DNA of 64,000 nt from Propioniciclava sinopodophylli (GTDB lineage: Bacteria > Actinomycetota > Actinomycetes > Propionibacteriales > Propionibacteriaceae), in the NCBI RefSeq assembly GCF_004324755.1, contig NZ_SDMQ01000001.1:124001-188000 (forward strand), given 5' to 3'. Numbering within the stretch: the first letter of the stretch is position 1; every line of letters starts with the position of its first letter. Below are positions 1 through 8,087 of this stretch, piece after piece. The position numbers and the translations under genes are program-made. The notes below the pieces were generated by a model that searched no databases, was not told the DNA's origin, and was given only the letters and a program-made list of their open reading frames with translations.

Positions 1-1
1 C

Positions 2-595
2 CTCACGCGCGACATGGAGTACCGCCGGCTGCTGGTCGCCCCCCACGGCGTCCGGACCGGGCTCATCGCCAACATCGAGCGCGAGATCGAGCACGCGCGG
101 GCGGGGCGTCCGGCCGGCGCGCGGATCAAGGTCAACTCGATCGTCGACGAGCAGGTCATCGAAGCGCTCTACCGGGCCTCGCAGGCGGGCGTGCCCGTGG
201 ACGTGTGGGTGCGCGGGGCCTGCGTGCTTCGCCCGGGCGTCCCGGGGTTGAGCGACAACATCCGCGTCCGGTCGATCCTGGGCCGGTTCCTCGAGCACAG
301 CCGCCTGTACTGGTTCGCCGACGGCGGCCACCCACGCGTCGGCCTGGGCAGCGCCGACCTGATGCACCGCAACCTCGACCGGCGGGTCGAGGTGATCGTG
401 TCCATCCCGCAACAGCGGCACGTGGACCGCATCGGGGAACTGTTCGACACGGCCTTCGCCGACGACACGGCGTCCTGGCACCTGGTCGACACCACGTGGA
501 CGATGCGGACGACCGAACCCGACGGGACGCCGCTGGTCGACCTGCAGGAGCACCTGATCCGCAGCGTCGGCGCCAAGCGAGCGGAGGGCCGATGA
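2..595 (+). CDS. ppk1: Polyphosphate kinase 1, C-terminal part (cut by window start)
   Basis: Enzyme that reversibly polymerises the gamma-phosphate of ATP into polyphosphate. The frame is open from base 2, so only the last 197 residues are here; the N-terminal and first catalytic-histidine regions lie left of the window. The visible part is the C-terminal catalytic domain: a VDVWVRGACVLRPG stretch (about bases 200-240) and the MHRNLDRRVEV block (about 362-394). The stop overlaps the next start as ATGA (592-595), so the two genes are probably cotranscribed. In mycobacteria ppk1 also neighbours mutT1, and the phosphate transporter follows here, so this edge of the window is devoted to phosphate. 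The family call is secure; the start is not visible. Confidence 0.88.
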   Translation, partial: LTRDMEYRRLLVAPHGVRTGLIANIEREIEHARAGRPAGARIKVNSIVDEQVIEALYRASQAGVPVDVWVRGACVLRPGVPGLSDNIRVRSILGRFLEHSRLYWFADGGHPRVGLGSADLMHRNLDRRVEVIVSIPQQRHVDRIGELFDTAFADDTASWHLVDTTWTMRTTEPDGTPLVDLQEHLIRSVGAKRAEGR

Positions 596-1479
596 GGCGC
601 CGGGGCAGTGTCACGGTGGCCGCGGGCACGGTCACCATCCGCGAGCGCGAGGGGAAGCCGCCGCACGTCCTCCTCATCCACCGGCCGGCGTACGACGACT
701 GGTCGCTGCCCAAGGGGCACCTCGAGCCGGGCGAGTACGAGGCCGTCGCGGCCGGACGCGAGACGCTGGAGGAGACCGCCGTCCGTGTCACGCTCAAGCA
801 GCCCCTGGGCGCCATCTCGTACCCCGTCGGCAGCGGCACCAAGGTCGTCCACTACTGGCGCGCCGATCCCGTGGACGCCAAACACCGCAAGGCCGACAAG
901 GAGGTCGACAGGGTTGCCTGGCTGACCCCGGCCAACGCGCTGGCCCGGATGACGTACGCCGACGAACGCGGCGTCCTGGAGCACGCGCTCGAGTTGGAGG
1001 GGACCACGCCCTTCCTCGTCGTGCGGCACGCAAAGGCGATGGACCGGAAGAACTGGTCCAAGCGCGACCAGTACCGGCCCATCACGAGCCGGGGGCGCAA
1101 GCAGAGCCGCCGGCTCATCCCGCTGCTGGAGGCCTTCGGAGTCCGTGCGCTGGCCTCGAGCACGTCGACCCGCTGCGTCCAGACCCTGGAGCCCTACGCG
1201 CGCAGCGCCGGGCTGCAGGTGGACGGCTGGGCGATCCTGTCCGAGGAGGTGGGCGAGGAGGACCTGCCCGGCGTGGCGAAGATGATGAAGCGGCTGGCGA
1301 AGCAGGCCGCAGCCTCCGGCACCCCGACCGCGGTGTGCGGGCACCGGCCCGTCCTGCCGACGATGCTGGAGGCGCTCGGGGTCTCGAACCGGCTGATGCA
1401 GACGGCGGCGACGATCATCGTGCACCTGGACGCCCAGGCCCGACCGGTCGCGACCGAGTTCCACCGCCCCCGCGCCTGA
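592..1479 (+). CDS. mutT1: MutT1-like NUDIX hydrolase fused to a histidine phosphatase
   Basis: A 295-residue two-domain protein of the MutT1 type known from mycobacteria, where the NUDIX half hydrolyses oxidised nucleotides or diadenosine polyphosphates and the C-terminal half is a SixA/RHG-type phosphatase. The NUDIX box runs from G42 through E48 to R56-E57 and E60-E61; its usual last glycine is Ala63. The phosphatase half starts with LVVRHAKA, placing the phospho-acceptor histidine at H146, and has a second histidine in CGHRP. The ATG at 592 overlaps the ppk1 stop by four bases; the frame continues upstream but has no better start. Domain assignment is firm; the physiological substrate is inferred from the family. 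Confidence 0.85.
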   Translation: MRRRGSVTVAAGTVTIREREGKPPHVLLIHRPAYDDWSLPKGHLEPGEYEAVAAGRETLEETAVRVTLKQPLGAISYPVGSGTKVVHYWRADPVDAKHRKADKEVDRVAWLTPANALARMTYADERGVLEHALELEGTTPFLVVRHAKAMDRKNWSKRDQYRPITSRGRKQSRRLIPLLEAFGVRALASSTSTRCVQTLEPYARSAGLQVDGWAILSEEVGEEDLPGVAKMMKRLAKQAAASGTPTAVCGHRPVLPTMLEALGVSNRLMQTAATIIVHLDAQARPVATEFHRPRA

Positions 1480-1595
1480 CCTGTTGCCGCGCGGTTGCCA
1501 CAAATCGGTCCACCTGATTTTGCCGGGCGTCGATGCTCTCCTGACTGACGGTTTCGCCACCGGGCCCCGACTTCTTGTCCGGATCGAGACAACGC

Positions 1596-1617
1596 GTTCA
1601 CCGTTCGTTCACCTCGC
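1596..1617 (+). promoter_or_regulatory. PHO box (two direct repeat units) upstream of pstS
   Basis: GTTCACC occurs at 1596-1602 and again at 1607-1613, so two 11-base units lie in tandem. This is the spacing and core of the PhoP-binding direct repeat units described in Streptomyces. It sits about 105 bases before the pstS start in a 243-base gap (1480-1722) that otherwise holds only a small hairpin next to the ribosome binding site. Expected role: activation of pst by PhoP under phosphate limitation. Confidence 0.75.
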
Positions 1618-1682
1618 GGATCGAATCTCTTCATGGCGCCTCCCTACCGTCGAGCGCGGAGACCGGATCACACGTTCCGCCC

Positions 1683-1699
1683 TCGGGGGGCTCCCCCGA
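1683..1699 (+). other. Small hairpin in the pstS 5' leader
   Basis: TCGGGGG (1683-1689) pairs with CCCCCGA (1693-1699) around a three-base loop. It lies just before the AGGAAG ribosome binding site at 1713-1718 and could affect translation; no function is proven. Confidence 0.35.
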
Positions 1700-1722
1700 A
1701 CGCTCGTACGTTAGGAAGAACC

Positions 1723-2850
1723 TTGAAGCTCAAGAAGATCGGCGCCCCGCTCGCCGTCCTCACGGCCGCCGCCCTCTCGCTCACCGCCTGTGCGGCCAAC
1801 GAGGGCGCCGCCCCGGCCACCACTCCCGCCGGCGGTTCCGGCCCCGGCGCCCCCTCCACGGCCGCCGCCTCCTCCCTGTCCGGCACCCTCGCCGGCCGCG
1901 GCTCCAGCGCGATGAGCGTGGCGCAGCAGACCTGGATCGCCGGCTTCCAGGCCGCGAACTCCGGCGTCACCATCAACTACTCCCCCGACGGCTCCGGCGC
2001 CGGCCGCGAGTCCTTCACCTCGGGTGCGGTCGACTACGCCGGTTCCGACCGTGCGTTCAAGGACGAGGAGATGGGTGCCGGCAAGTTCGGTGCCTGCACC
2101 GCCGACTCCAACGCGCTGAACCTGCCGGTCTACATCTCCCCGATCGCGATCATCTTCAACGTCGAGGGCGTGGACAAGCTGCAGCTCGACGCCGACACCG
2201 TCGCGGGCATCTTCTCCGGCAAGATCACCAACTGGAACGACCCGGCCATCGCCGCCACCAACGCCGGCGTGACCTTCCCGGACTCCCCGATCACCGCCGT
2301 GCACCGCTCGGACGACTCGGGCACCACCGAGAACTTCACCGACTACCTCGCCCAGGCCGCCCCGTCGGTGTGGACCGAGGAGGCCGACGGTGAGTGGCCG
2401 GCCGCTTTCGGTGGCGAGTCCGCCCAAGGCACCGCCGGTGTCGTGGACGCCGTCACGGGCGGCACCAACACCATCGGCTACGCCGACGCCTCCCAGGCCG
2501 GCGACCTCGGCATCGTCGTGGTCAAGTCCGGCGACGCGTTCGTCGGCCCGACCGCCGAGGACGCCGCCAAGCTGGTCGACAACTCCCCGGTCGTCGAGGG
2601 CCGCGGCGAGCACGACTACGCGCTGGAGCTCGACCGCAAGGCCGAGGGCGCATACCCGATCGCCCTGGTCGCCTACGCGATGGTCTGCGAGGACTACAAG
2701 GACGACGCCAAGGCCGAACTCGTCAAGGCCTACATGGAGTACATGATCTCGGACGAGGGCCAGAAGGCTGCCCAGGCCGCCGCCGGCAACGCCCCGATCT
2801 CCGCCGACATGCAGGCCAAGCTCCAGGCTGCCGTCGAGTCGATCTCCTGA
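1723..2850 (+). CDS. pstS: Phosphate ABC transporter, periplasmic-type phosphate-binding lipoprotein
   Basis: Binds inorganic phosphate outside the membrane and hands it to PstC-PstA. It is 375 residues from a TTG start at 1723, chosen because AGGAAG lies six bases upstream and the protein then begins with a short lysine-rich segment, a hydrophobic core and the lipobox LTAC (mature Cys at about residue 18). A Thr/Ala/Pro/Gly-rich linker follows, then the binding fold with GRGSSAM and YSPDGSGAGRE, and later DDSGTTENF, the phosphate-contact blocks of the family. First gene of pstSCAB. The hairpin after its stop probably makes its mRNA more abundant than the downstream genes. Confidence 0.93.
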   Translation: MKLKKIGAPLAVLTAAALSLTACAANEGAAPATTPAGGSGPGAPSTAAASSLSGTLAGRGSSAMSVAQQTWIAGFQAANSGVTINYSPDGSGAGRESFTSGAVDYAGSDRAFKDEEMGAGKFGACTADSNALNLPVYISPIAIIFNVEGVDKLQLDADTVAGIFSGKITNWNDPAIAATNAGVTFPDSPITAVHRSDDSGTTENFTDYLAQAAPSVWTEEADGEWPAAFGGESAQGTAGVVDAVTGGTNTIGYADASQAGDLGIVVVKSGDAFVGPTAEDAAKLVDNSPVVEGRGEHDYALELDRKAEGAYPIALVAYAMVCEDYKDDAKAELVKAYMEYMISDEGQKAAQAAAGNAPISADMQAKLQAAVESIS

Positions 2851-2870
2851 TCGACCCCGCCGTGACGAGA

Positions 2871-2905
2871 CGGGTGCCCACCCCCCGAGGGTGGGCACCC
2901 GTTTC
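2871..2905 (+). terminator. Hairpin with T-rich tail between pstS and pstC
   Basis: A perfect 12-base stem (2871-2882 with 2890-2901), a seven-base loop, then TTTCT. It lies inside the operon, 20 bases after the pstS stop and about 40 before pstC, so it is likely a partial terminator or mRNA stabiliser that raises PstS relative to the membrane proteins. Confidence 0.7.
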
Positions 2906-2941
2906 TCCGGCTCCACTCCCCACTACTGCGCAGGAGGTGCA

Positions 2942-3934
2942 GTGAACAAGCAGGTCCAGGCCCCACATGAGCGGGCCGCTCACTCCGATCTCATCCCCGC
3001 CAAGCCCCGCGTCGGTGACAAGGTCTTCACCGGACTGTCCACCGGGTCCGGCGTCGCGATCCTCGTCATCCTGGCCGCCGTGGCCGCCTTCCTCCTGCTG
3101 CGCGCCCTGCCCGCCCTGACGGCGTCCGCCGACGACATCGCGGCCGGCGGCTACACCAGCAACCTCGCGTGGCTGGACGGTTTCTGGGGCTGGGTGCTCC
3201 CGCTGGCCTTCGGCACCATCTGGGCCGCCCTCGGCGCGCTGGCGCTGGCCGTGCCCGTGTCGATCGGCATCGCGCTGTTCATCTCGCACTACGCGCCGCG
3301 CCGCCTCGCGCAGACCCTCGGCTACGTCATCGACCTGCTGGCCGCCGTGCCGTCGGTCGTCTACGGCCTGTGGGGCTTCTTCGTGCTGGCCCCCGCCCTC
3401 GGCGGCCTGCACCGCTGGCTGACCACCTACCTGGGCTGGTTCCCGCTCTTCTCCGGCCAGGCGTCCGGCACCGGCCGCACCATCTTCACCGCCTCCATCG
3501 TGCTGGCCGTGATGATCCTGCCGATCATCACGTCGCTGTGCCGCGAGGTCTTCCTGCAGACGCCGAAGCTCCACGAGGAGGCCTCGCTGGCCCTCGGCGC
3601 CACGCGCTGGGAGATGATCCGCATGGCGGTGTTCCCCTTCGCCCGCGCCGGCATCGTGTCGGCCATCATGCTGGGCCTGGGCCGCGCGCTCGGCGAGACC
3701 ATGGCGGTGGCCATGATCCTGTCCGGCCAGAACCGCATCTCGTTCGAGGTGCTCACCGCTCAGAACCCGAACACGATCGCCGCGAACATCGCCCTGAGCT
3801 TCCCCGAGGCCTACGACCTCAAGATCAACCAGCTCATCGCCTCGGGCCTGGTCCTGTTCATCATCACCCTCGCCGTCAACATGTTCGCGCGCTGGATCGT
3901 CAGCCGCCGCGCCGCCTTCTCGGGAGCCAACTGA
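2942..3934 (+). CDS. pstC: Phosphate ABC transporter permease PstC
   Basis: One of the two membrane subunits of the high-affinity phosphate transporter. It is 330 residues from a GTG at 2942, which has AGGAGG five bases upstream (2932-2937). A first membrane span at about residues 30-55 is followed by an extracytoplasmic loop and then the binding-protein-dependent permease domain with five more spans. The cytoplasmic EAA loop that contacts PstB is seen around HEEASLALGATRWEMI. The stop overlaps the pstA start (TGATG at 3932-3936). Confidence 0.93.
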   Translation: MNKQVQAPHERAAHSDLIPAKPRVGDKVFTGLSTGSGVAILVILAAVAAFLLLRALPALTASADDIAAGGYTSNLAWLDGFWGWVLPLAFGTIWAALGALALAVPVSIGIALFISHYAPRRLAQTLGYVIDLLAAVPSVVYGLWGFFVLAPALGGLHRWLTTYLGWFPLFSGQASGTGRTIFTASIVLAVMILPIITSLCREVFLQTPKLHEEASLALGATRWEMIRMAVFPFARAGIVSAIMLGLGRALGETMAVAMILSGQNRISFEVLTAQNPNTIAANIALSFPEAYDLKINQLIASGLVLFIITLAVNMFARWIVSRRAAFSGAN

Positions 3935-5016
3935 TGTCCACCGCCACCCTGACCCCGAAGCGCTCCGCCTCCCCCTCGAACTCGCTGACCGCCGGCCAGC
4001 TGCCCGCCTGGACGACCCCGGTCGTCGGCGCGGCGTCCCTGGCCGTCGGCTTCCTCGCCGCCTGGCTGCTGACCGGTGAGATCGGCCTCGGCCTGGGCGT
4101 CGCCCTGTCGGCCCTGGTGTTCCTCGTCGTCATGCACGTCGCCTCCCTCACCATCGAGGGTGGACGCCGCGCCACCGACCGCCTCGCCAAGCACCTGGTG
4201 GTCGGCATGTTCCTGCTGGCCCTGCTGCCGCTGGTGTCGGTGTCGCTCACGGCCCTGACCAACGGCATCAACCGCCTGGACCCGACCTTCTTCAGCACGT
4301 CGATGCGCAACATCGTCGGCGCCGGCGGCGGAGCCGCGCACGCCATCTGGGGCACGCTGATCATCACGGGCGTCGCGATGGCCATCTCGGTGCCGATCGG
4401 CCTGCTGACCGCCGTCTACCTGGCCGAGTACGGGCAGGGCAAGCCGCTGGCGCGCTCGATCACCTTCTTCGTCGATGTCATGACCGGCATCCCGTCCATC
4501 GTTGCCGGCCTGTTCGCCTACGCGCTTTTCGGCGTCCTGTTCGGCATCGGCACAGTGAACGGCATGGGCGGTGCGGTGGCCCTGTCGGTGCTGATGATCC
4601 CCGTGGTCGTCCGCTCCACCGAGGAGCTGCTCCGGATCGTCCCGAACGAGCTGCGCGAGGCGTCGTACGCCCTCGGCGTCCCGAAATGGAAGACGATCAT
4701 GCGCATCGTCATCCCGACCGCGATCTCGGGCATCGTCGCCGGCGTGATCCTGGCCCTGGCCCGGATCATCGGCGAGACCGCCCCCCTGATGATCGCCGCC
4801 GGCTTCACCCAGTCGCTGAACACCAACCCGACCTCGGGCGCGATGATGACGCTGCCGGTGTTCGTCTACGACCAGTACGCACGCCCCGGCGTCCCCCGCG
4901 AGCCCTATTGGGACCGCGCCTGGGCCGGAGCGCTTACCCTGATCCTCATCGTCATGCTGCTGAACCTCGTCGGCCGGCTGATCGCCAAGCGGTTCGCCCC
5001 GAAGACCGGCCGATAA
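3934..5016 (+). CDS. pstA: Phosphate ABC transporter permease PstA
   Basis: Second membrane subunit of the Pst transporter, 360 residues from the ATG at 3934, which overlaps the pstC stop. Several predicted spans; two near the N-terminus (about residues 30-70) are followed by the six-span permease core. The EAA loop reads LREASYALGVPKWKTI, close to the PstC loop, and a GETAPLM motif follows. Longer than Escherichia coli PstA because of the extra N-terminal membrane region, which is common in actinobacteria. The stop is 18 bases before pstB. Confidence 0.93.
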   Translation: MSTATLTPKRSASPSNSLTAGQLPAWTTPVVGAASLAVGFLAAWLLTGEIGLGLGVALSALVFLVVMHVASLTIEGGRRATDRLAKHLVVGMFLLALLPLVSVSLTALTNGINRLDPTFFSTSMRNIVGAGGGAAHAIWGTLIITGVAMAISVPIGLLTAVYLAEYGQGKPLARSITFFVDVMTGIPSIVAGLFAYALFGVLFGIGTVNGMGGAVALSVLMIPVVVRSTEELLRIVPNELREASYALGVPKWKTIMRIVIPTAISGIVAGVILALARIIGETAPLMIAAGFTQSLNTNPTSGAMMTLPVFVYDQYARPGVPREPYWDRAWAGALTLILIVMLLNLVGRLIAKRFAPKTGR

Positions 5017-5034
5017 CCCAAGGAGAACCACACC

Positions 5035-5814
5035 ATGTCCAAGCGAATCGAAGCGAAGAACGTCGACATCTACTACAGCAAGTTCAAGGCTGTCGAGGAT
5101 GTCAACATGGTCATCGAGCCCCGCGCCGTCACGGCCTTCATCGGCCCGTCGGGCTGTGGGAAGACGACCTTCCTGCGCACCCTGAACCGCATGCACGAGG
5201 TCATCCCCGGCGCCTACGTCGACGGCCGGATCGACCTCGACGGCGAGGACCTCTACGGCCCCGGCGTCGACCCGGTGAACGTGCGCCGCAAGGTCGGCAT
5301 GGTGTTCCAGCGGCCCAACCCCTTCCCGACCATGTCGATCAAGGAGAACGTGCTCGCCGGCCTGCGCCTCAACAACAAGAGTGCCGGCACGAGCGAGCAG
5401 GACGAGATCGCCGAGAAGGCGCTGCGCGGTGCCAACCTGTGGGAGGAGGTCAAGAACCGCCTCGACCTCCCCGGTTCCGGCCTCTCGGGCGGCCAGCAGC
5501 AGCGCCTCTGCATCGCCCGCGCGATCGCCATGTCCCCCGAGGTGCTGCTGATGGACGAGCCCTGCTCGGCCCTCGACCCGATCTCGACGCTGGCCATCGA
5601 GGACCTGATCCAGGAGCTCAAGGCCACCTACACGATCGTGATCGTGACCCACAACATGCAGCAGGCCGCGCGCGTCTCCGACACCACGGCGTTCTTCAAC
5701 ATCGCCGGCACCGGCCAGCCCGGCAAGCTCATCGAGATGGACTCGACCGAGAAGATCTTCTCCACCCCGACGGTCAAGGCCACCGAGGACTACATCACCG
5801 GCCGCTTCGGCTGA
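5035..5814 (+). CDS. pstB: Phosphate ABC transporter ATP-binding protein
   Basis: Cytoplasmic ATPase that drives phosphate import through PstC-PstA. It has 259 residues, the usual length. Walker [10 protein letters not shown] is at residues 37-45, the ABC signature LSGGQQQR at 150-157, Walker B LLMDEP follows, and the switch histidine is in VTHNMQQA. An AAGGAGAA ribosome binding site sits nine bases before the ATG. It is the last gene of the operon; no phoU follows, so any PhoU must be encoded elsewhere. Confidence 0.95.
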   Translation: MSKRIEAKNVDIYYSKFKAVEDVNMVIEPRAVTAFIGPSGCGKTTFLRTLNRMHEVIPGAYVDGRIDLDGEDLYGPGVDPVNVRRKVGMVFQRPNPFPTMSIKENVLAGLRLNNKSAGTSEQDEIAEKALRGANLWEEVKNRLDLPGSGLSGGQQQRLCIARAIAMSPEVLLMDEPCSALDPISTLAIEDLIQELKATYTIVIVTHNMQQAARVSDTTAFFNIAGTGQPGKLIEMDSTEKIFSTPTVKATEDYITGRFG

Positions 5815-5837
5815 TCGATCCGACCCCGGACGCCACG

Positions 5838-5880
5838 ACCGCCCGGATGCGTGCCCCGGCACGTGTCCGGGCGGTTGGGT
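5838..5880 (+). terminator. Terminator after pstB
   Basis: A ten-base stem (ACCGCCCGGA at 5838-5847 with its complement at 5866-5875) and a TTGGGT tail, 23 bases after the pstB stop. It closes the pst operon before the next promoter at 5895. Confidence 0.7.
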
Positions 5881-5894
5881 TCCGGGGCCCCACC

Positions 5895-5900
5895 TAGAAT
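5895..5900 (+). promoter_or_regulatory. -10 box TAGAAT for the DUF2510 gene
   Basis: TAGAAT with seven bases to the ATG at 5908, no Shine-Dalgarno between; predicted leaderless start. Confidence 0.65.
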
Positions 5901-5907
5901 CGACCGC

Positions 5908-6852
5908 ATGAGCAAGGCAGGGTGGTACCCGGACCCGGGCGGCCAGCCGGGCATGTTCCGTTGGTGGGACGGCTCGCAGTGGACGCCCCAGCTCACCGCG
6001 CACCCGTACGCGCCGCCCCAGCCGCCCGGTCCGCCCGACCCGACCCAGCCGTTCGCGGCGATGAGCGGCGGGCCGCTGCCCCGACGGGACGCCGGCGCCT
6101 CCGGATCGCCCTCATGGCAGGTGGCCTACGACGACGCCGGGCCGCAGCGCTCGGGACGCGGGCCCCTCATCGTGCTCGGCCTCGTCGGCGTCCTCCTCGT
6201 GGCGCTGGTCGTGGCCTCCCTGCAGCTCCTCGGTGGCGGGCGCCTCGGGCCGTTCGGCGGCGAGCAGCCGGCGTCCAACCCAACCGGCAACGTGTGCCCG
6301 CCCAAGCGCATCCTCCAGGACGAGCCCGTCAACCGCACCGCGCCGGTGGGGCGGGTGCAGGGCGGGAAGCTCTCGTACCCCCAGCTGGGGGCCCCGTGGG
6401 GGTCGGTGATGCTCGAGGACCGCGTGCCCTTCGGGCGCGACGTCTACGGCCAGTCGGTGATGGTGGAGCCCAACTACAACGGGGACGCCTCCTGGGTGGC
6501 CTCCATCGTCGTGGGCGAGCTCGTCGCCGGCGACGGCTTCTTCTCCCCCGAGCAGGGCGCCGAGATCGTCACCCGCTGCGTGCTCGGCGTGTTCTACGCC
6601 GACGCCGAGGTGGGCCGCACCGACCGCGTGAACCAGGCCACGACCGTCGACGGGCGCGAGGCGTGGCTGGTCGAGATGCACCTGAGCTTCGACATTCCGA
6701 ACCTGCAGGAGAAGGGCGAGACCGCGATCATCATGATCGTGAAGACCGGCGAGGAGTCCTCGAGCCTGTACTACGCCTCGATCCCCGACAGCCGGCCCGA
6801 GCTGCTGGCCACGGCGCGCGAGGTGCAGGGCCAGTTGCGCGTCGAGCCCTGA
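5908..6852 (+). CDS. DUF2510-domain membrane protein of unknown function
   Basis: A 314-residue protein. Residues 5-27 form the short tryptophan-rich DUF2510 module (GWYPDPGG, then RWWDGSQWT), seen at the N-terminus of many actinobacterial membrane proteins. A Pro-rich region follows, one membrane span lies at about residues 88-112, and the remaining 200 residues would be outside the cell. No catalytic motif is recognised in the outer domain. Transcribed alone, after the pst terminator and nine bases from the convergent GH3 gene. Function unknown; only the topology and N-terminal module are supported. Confidence 0.75.
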   Translation: MSKAGWYPDPGGQPGMFRWWDGSQWTPQLTAHPYAPPQPPGPPDPTQPFAAMSGGPLPRRDAGASGSPSWQVAYDDAGPQRSGRGPLIVLGLVGVLLVALVVASLQLLGGGRLGPFGGEQPASNPTGNVCPPKRILQDEPVNRTAPVGRVQGGKLSYPQLGAPWGSVMLEDRVPFGRDVYGQSVMVEPNYNGDASWVASIVVGELVAGDGFFSPEQGAEIVTRCVLGVFYADAEVGRTDRVNQATTVDGREAWLVEMHLSFDIPNLQEKGETAIIMIVKTGEESSSLYYASIPDSRPELLATAREVQGQLRVEP

Positions 6853-6861
6853 CCCGGGCCC

Positions 6862-8085
6862 TCAGCCCAGCACCGGTTCGCACGAAGCCAGCCCGTGGGC
6901 GGCCTTCAGCGCCAGCACACGGCCGGCTGCGGCGGTGACCTGAGCGGCGAGCTCCTCGTCGCCCTGCGTGGCCTCGGCGAGCCCCTGGACCATCGCGAGC
7001 GCCGCGGGGGCGTCCACGCTGATCGCGAGGTCGCCACCGGCCCGGACGAACCGCACCGCGCGCTGGGCCGCCGGCACGTCCGCCACGGCCTTCGCGACGC
7101 CCAGGTCGTCACTGACGACGACACCGGTGAAGCCGAGGTCCTCGCGCAGGACGCCGATGACGGCGGGGCTGAAGGCGGCCGGGGCGTCCGCGTCGATGTG
7201 GGTGTACCAGGCGGTTCCCACCATGACGGTCTCGACGCCGTCGGCGATGAGGCGGCGGTACGGGGCGAGCGCCGCGGCGTCCGCGGTGGTGACGTCGTCG
7301 ACGACCTTGGCCGTGAAGTCGGTGTTGCCGACGACCTGGCCCAGGTTCGGGAAATGCTTGGGCGAGGCCGACAGACCCGCTTCACGGAAGCCCGCCACGA
7401 CGGCGGCCACGTTCTCGGCGACCTCGTCCGGGGTCGTGCCGTAGCCGCGGCCCAGCTTGCCGATGGGCTCGTTGCTGTGCAGCTTGTCGGCGGGCACCAC
7501 GTCCGCAACGGGCGCCAGGTCGAGGTGGACGCCCGCGTCCACCATCTGCTTCCCCCATCGCGCCGCGGCGGCGGTCAGCCCGGCCGGGCCGAGGTCGGCC
7601 TGCTCGGACGCCGAGGGCATCGTGTCGAAGCCCGGACCCTTGAGGCGCTGGACGAGCCCGCCCTCCTGGTCCACGGCGACGAGCACCGCTCCCCCGCCCG
7701 CCTCCTGGATGGCGTCCGTGCGCCCTCTGGTGCCGGCGACGCCGTCGGTGGTGCTCCCCATCAGGATCACGGACCCGAAGGCGCCGTCGGACAACGTCCT
7801 CGCCTCGGCGGCGTCGAGCCCACCGGTGACGCCCATCATGACCAGCTGCCCGGCCCGCTCGCGCGGGGTCATCCCCGCCGCCAACTCGGGGCACGTGGGC
7901 GGATGGGCGACCGACGGCGATGCCGCCGCGGTCGGGGGCGCCGACGCGGTGGCGGACGCCGACGGCACGCTGGGCGCCGGGGTCGTCACCGGGCCGGACG
8001 CCGGCGGGGTCTGGGCGCACCCGGCCAGGGCGACGGCGGCGAGGCCCAGGGTGGCCGCGAGGGGGGCCCTCGCAACCCGGGGCAT
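6862..8085 (-). CDS. Glycoside hydrolase family 3 lipoprotein (beta-N-acetylhexosaminidase type) with altered dyad
   Basis: A 407-residue secreted lipoprotein: signal peptide with lipobox ALAGC, a Pro/Ala/Ser/Thr linker, then a GH3 N-terminal barrel resembling NagZ and mycobacterial LpqI, which trim GlcNAc from peptidoglycan. The nucleophile motif SDD is at residues 325-327. The usual KHFPGHG...GDSH loop is here KHFPNLG (243-249) followed by GNTD (253-256), so the Asp-Ser-His acid/base dyad is replaced. The ATG at 8085 is preferred because GGAGG lies seven bases upstream inside the end of mtr, two bases away, so translation is probably coupled. Hydrolase activity is uncertain. Confidence 0.82.
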   Translation of the reverse strand: MPRVARAPLAATLGLAAVALAGCAQTPPASGPVTTPAPSVPSASATASAPPTAAASPSVAHPPTCPELAAGMTPRERAGQLVMMGVTGGLDAAEARTLSDGAFGSVILMGSTTDGVAGTRGRTDAIQEAGGGAVLVAVDQEGGLVQRLKGPGFDTMPSASEQADLGPAGLTAAAARWGKQMVDAGVHLDLAPVADVVPADKLHSNEPIGKLGRGYGTTPDEVAENVAAVVAGFREAGLSASPKHFPNLGQVVGNTDFTAKVVDDVTTADAAALAPYRRLIADGVETVMVGTAWYTHIDADAPAAFSPAVIGVLREDLGFTGVVVSDDLGVAKAVADVPAAQRAVRFVRAGGDLAISVDAPAALAMVQGLAEATQGDEELAAQVTAAAGRVLALKAAHGLASCEPVLG

Positions 8086-8087
8086 GC

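Noticed and set aside
3811-6003. A 730-codon open frame on the minus strand across pstA and pstB
   Set aside because: Antisense shadow of well-supported genes in GC-rich DNA; low-complexity Arg/Gly/Asp/His composition and no family match.
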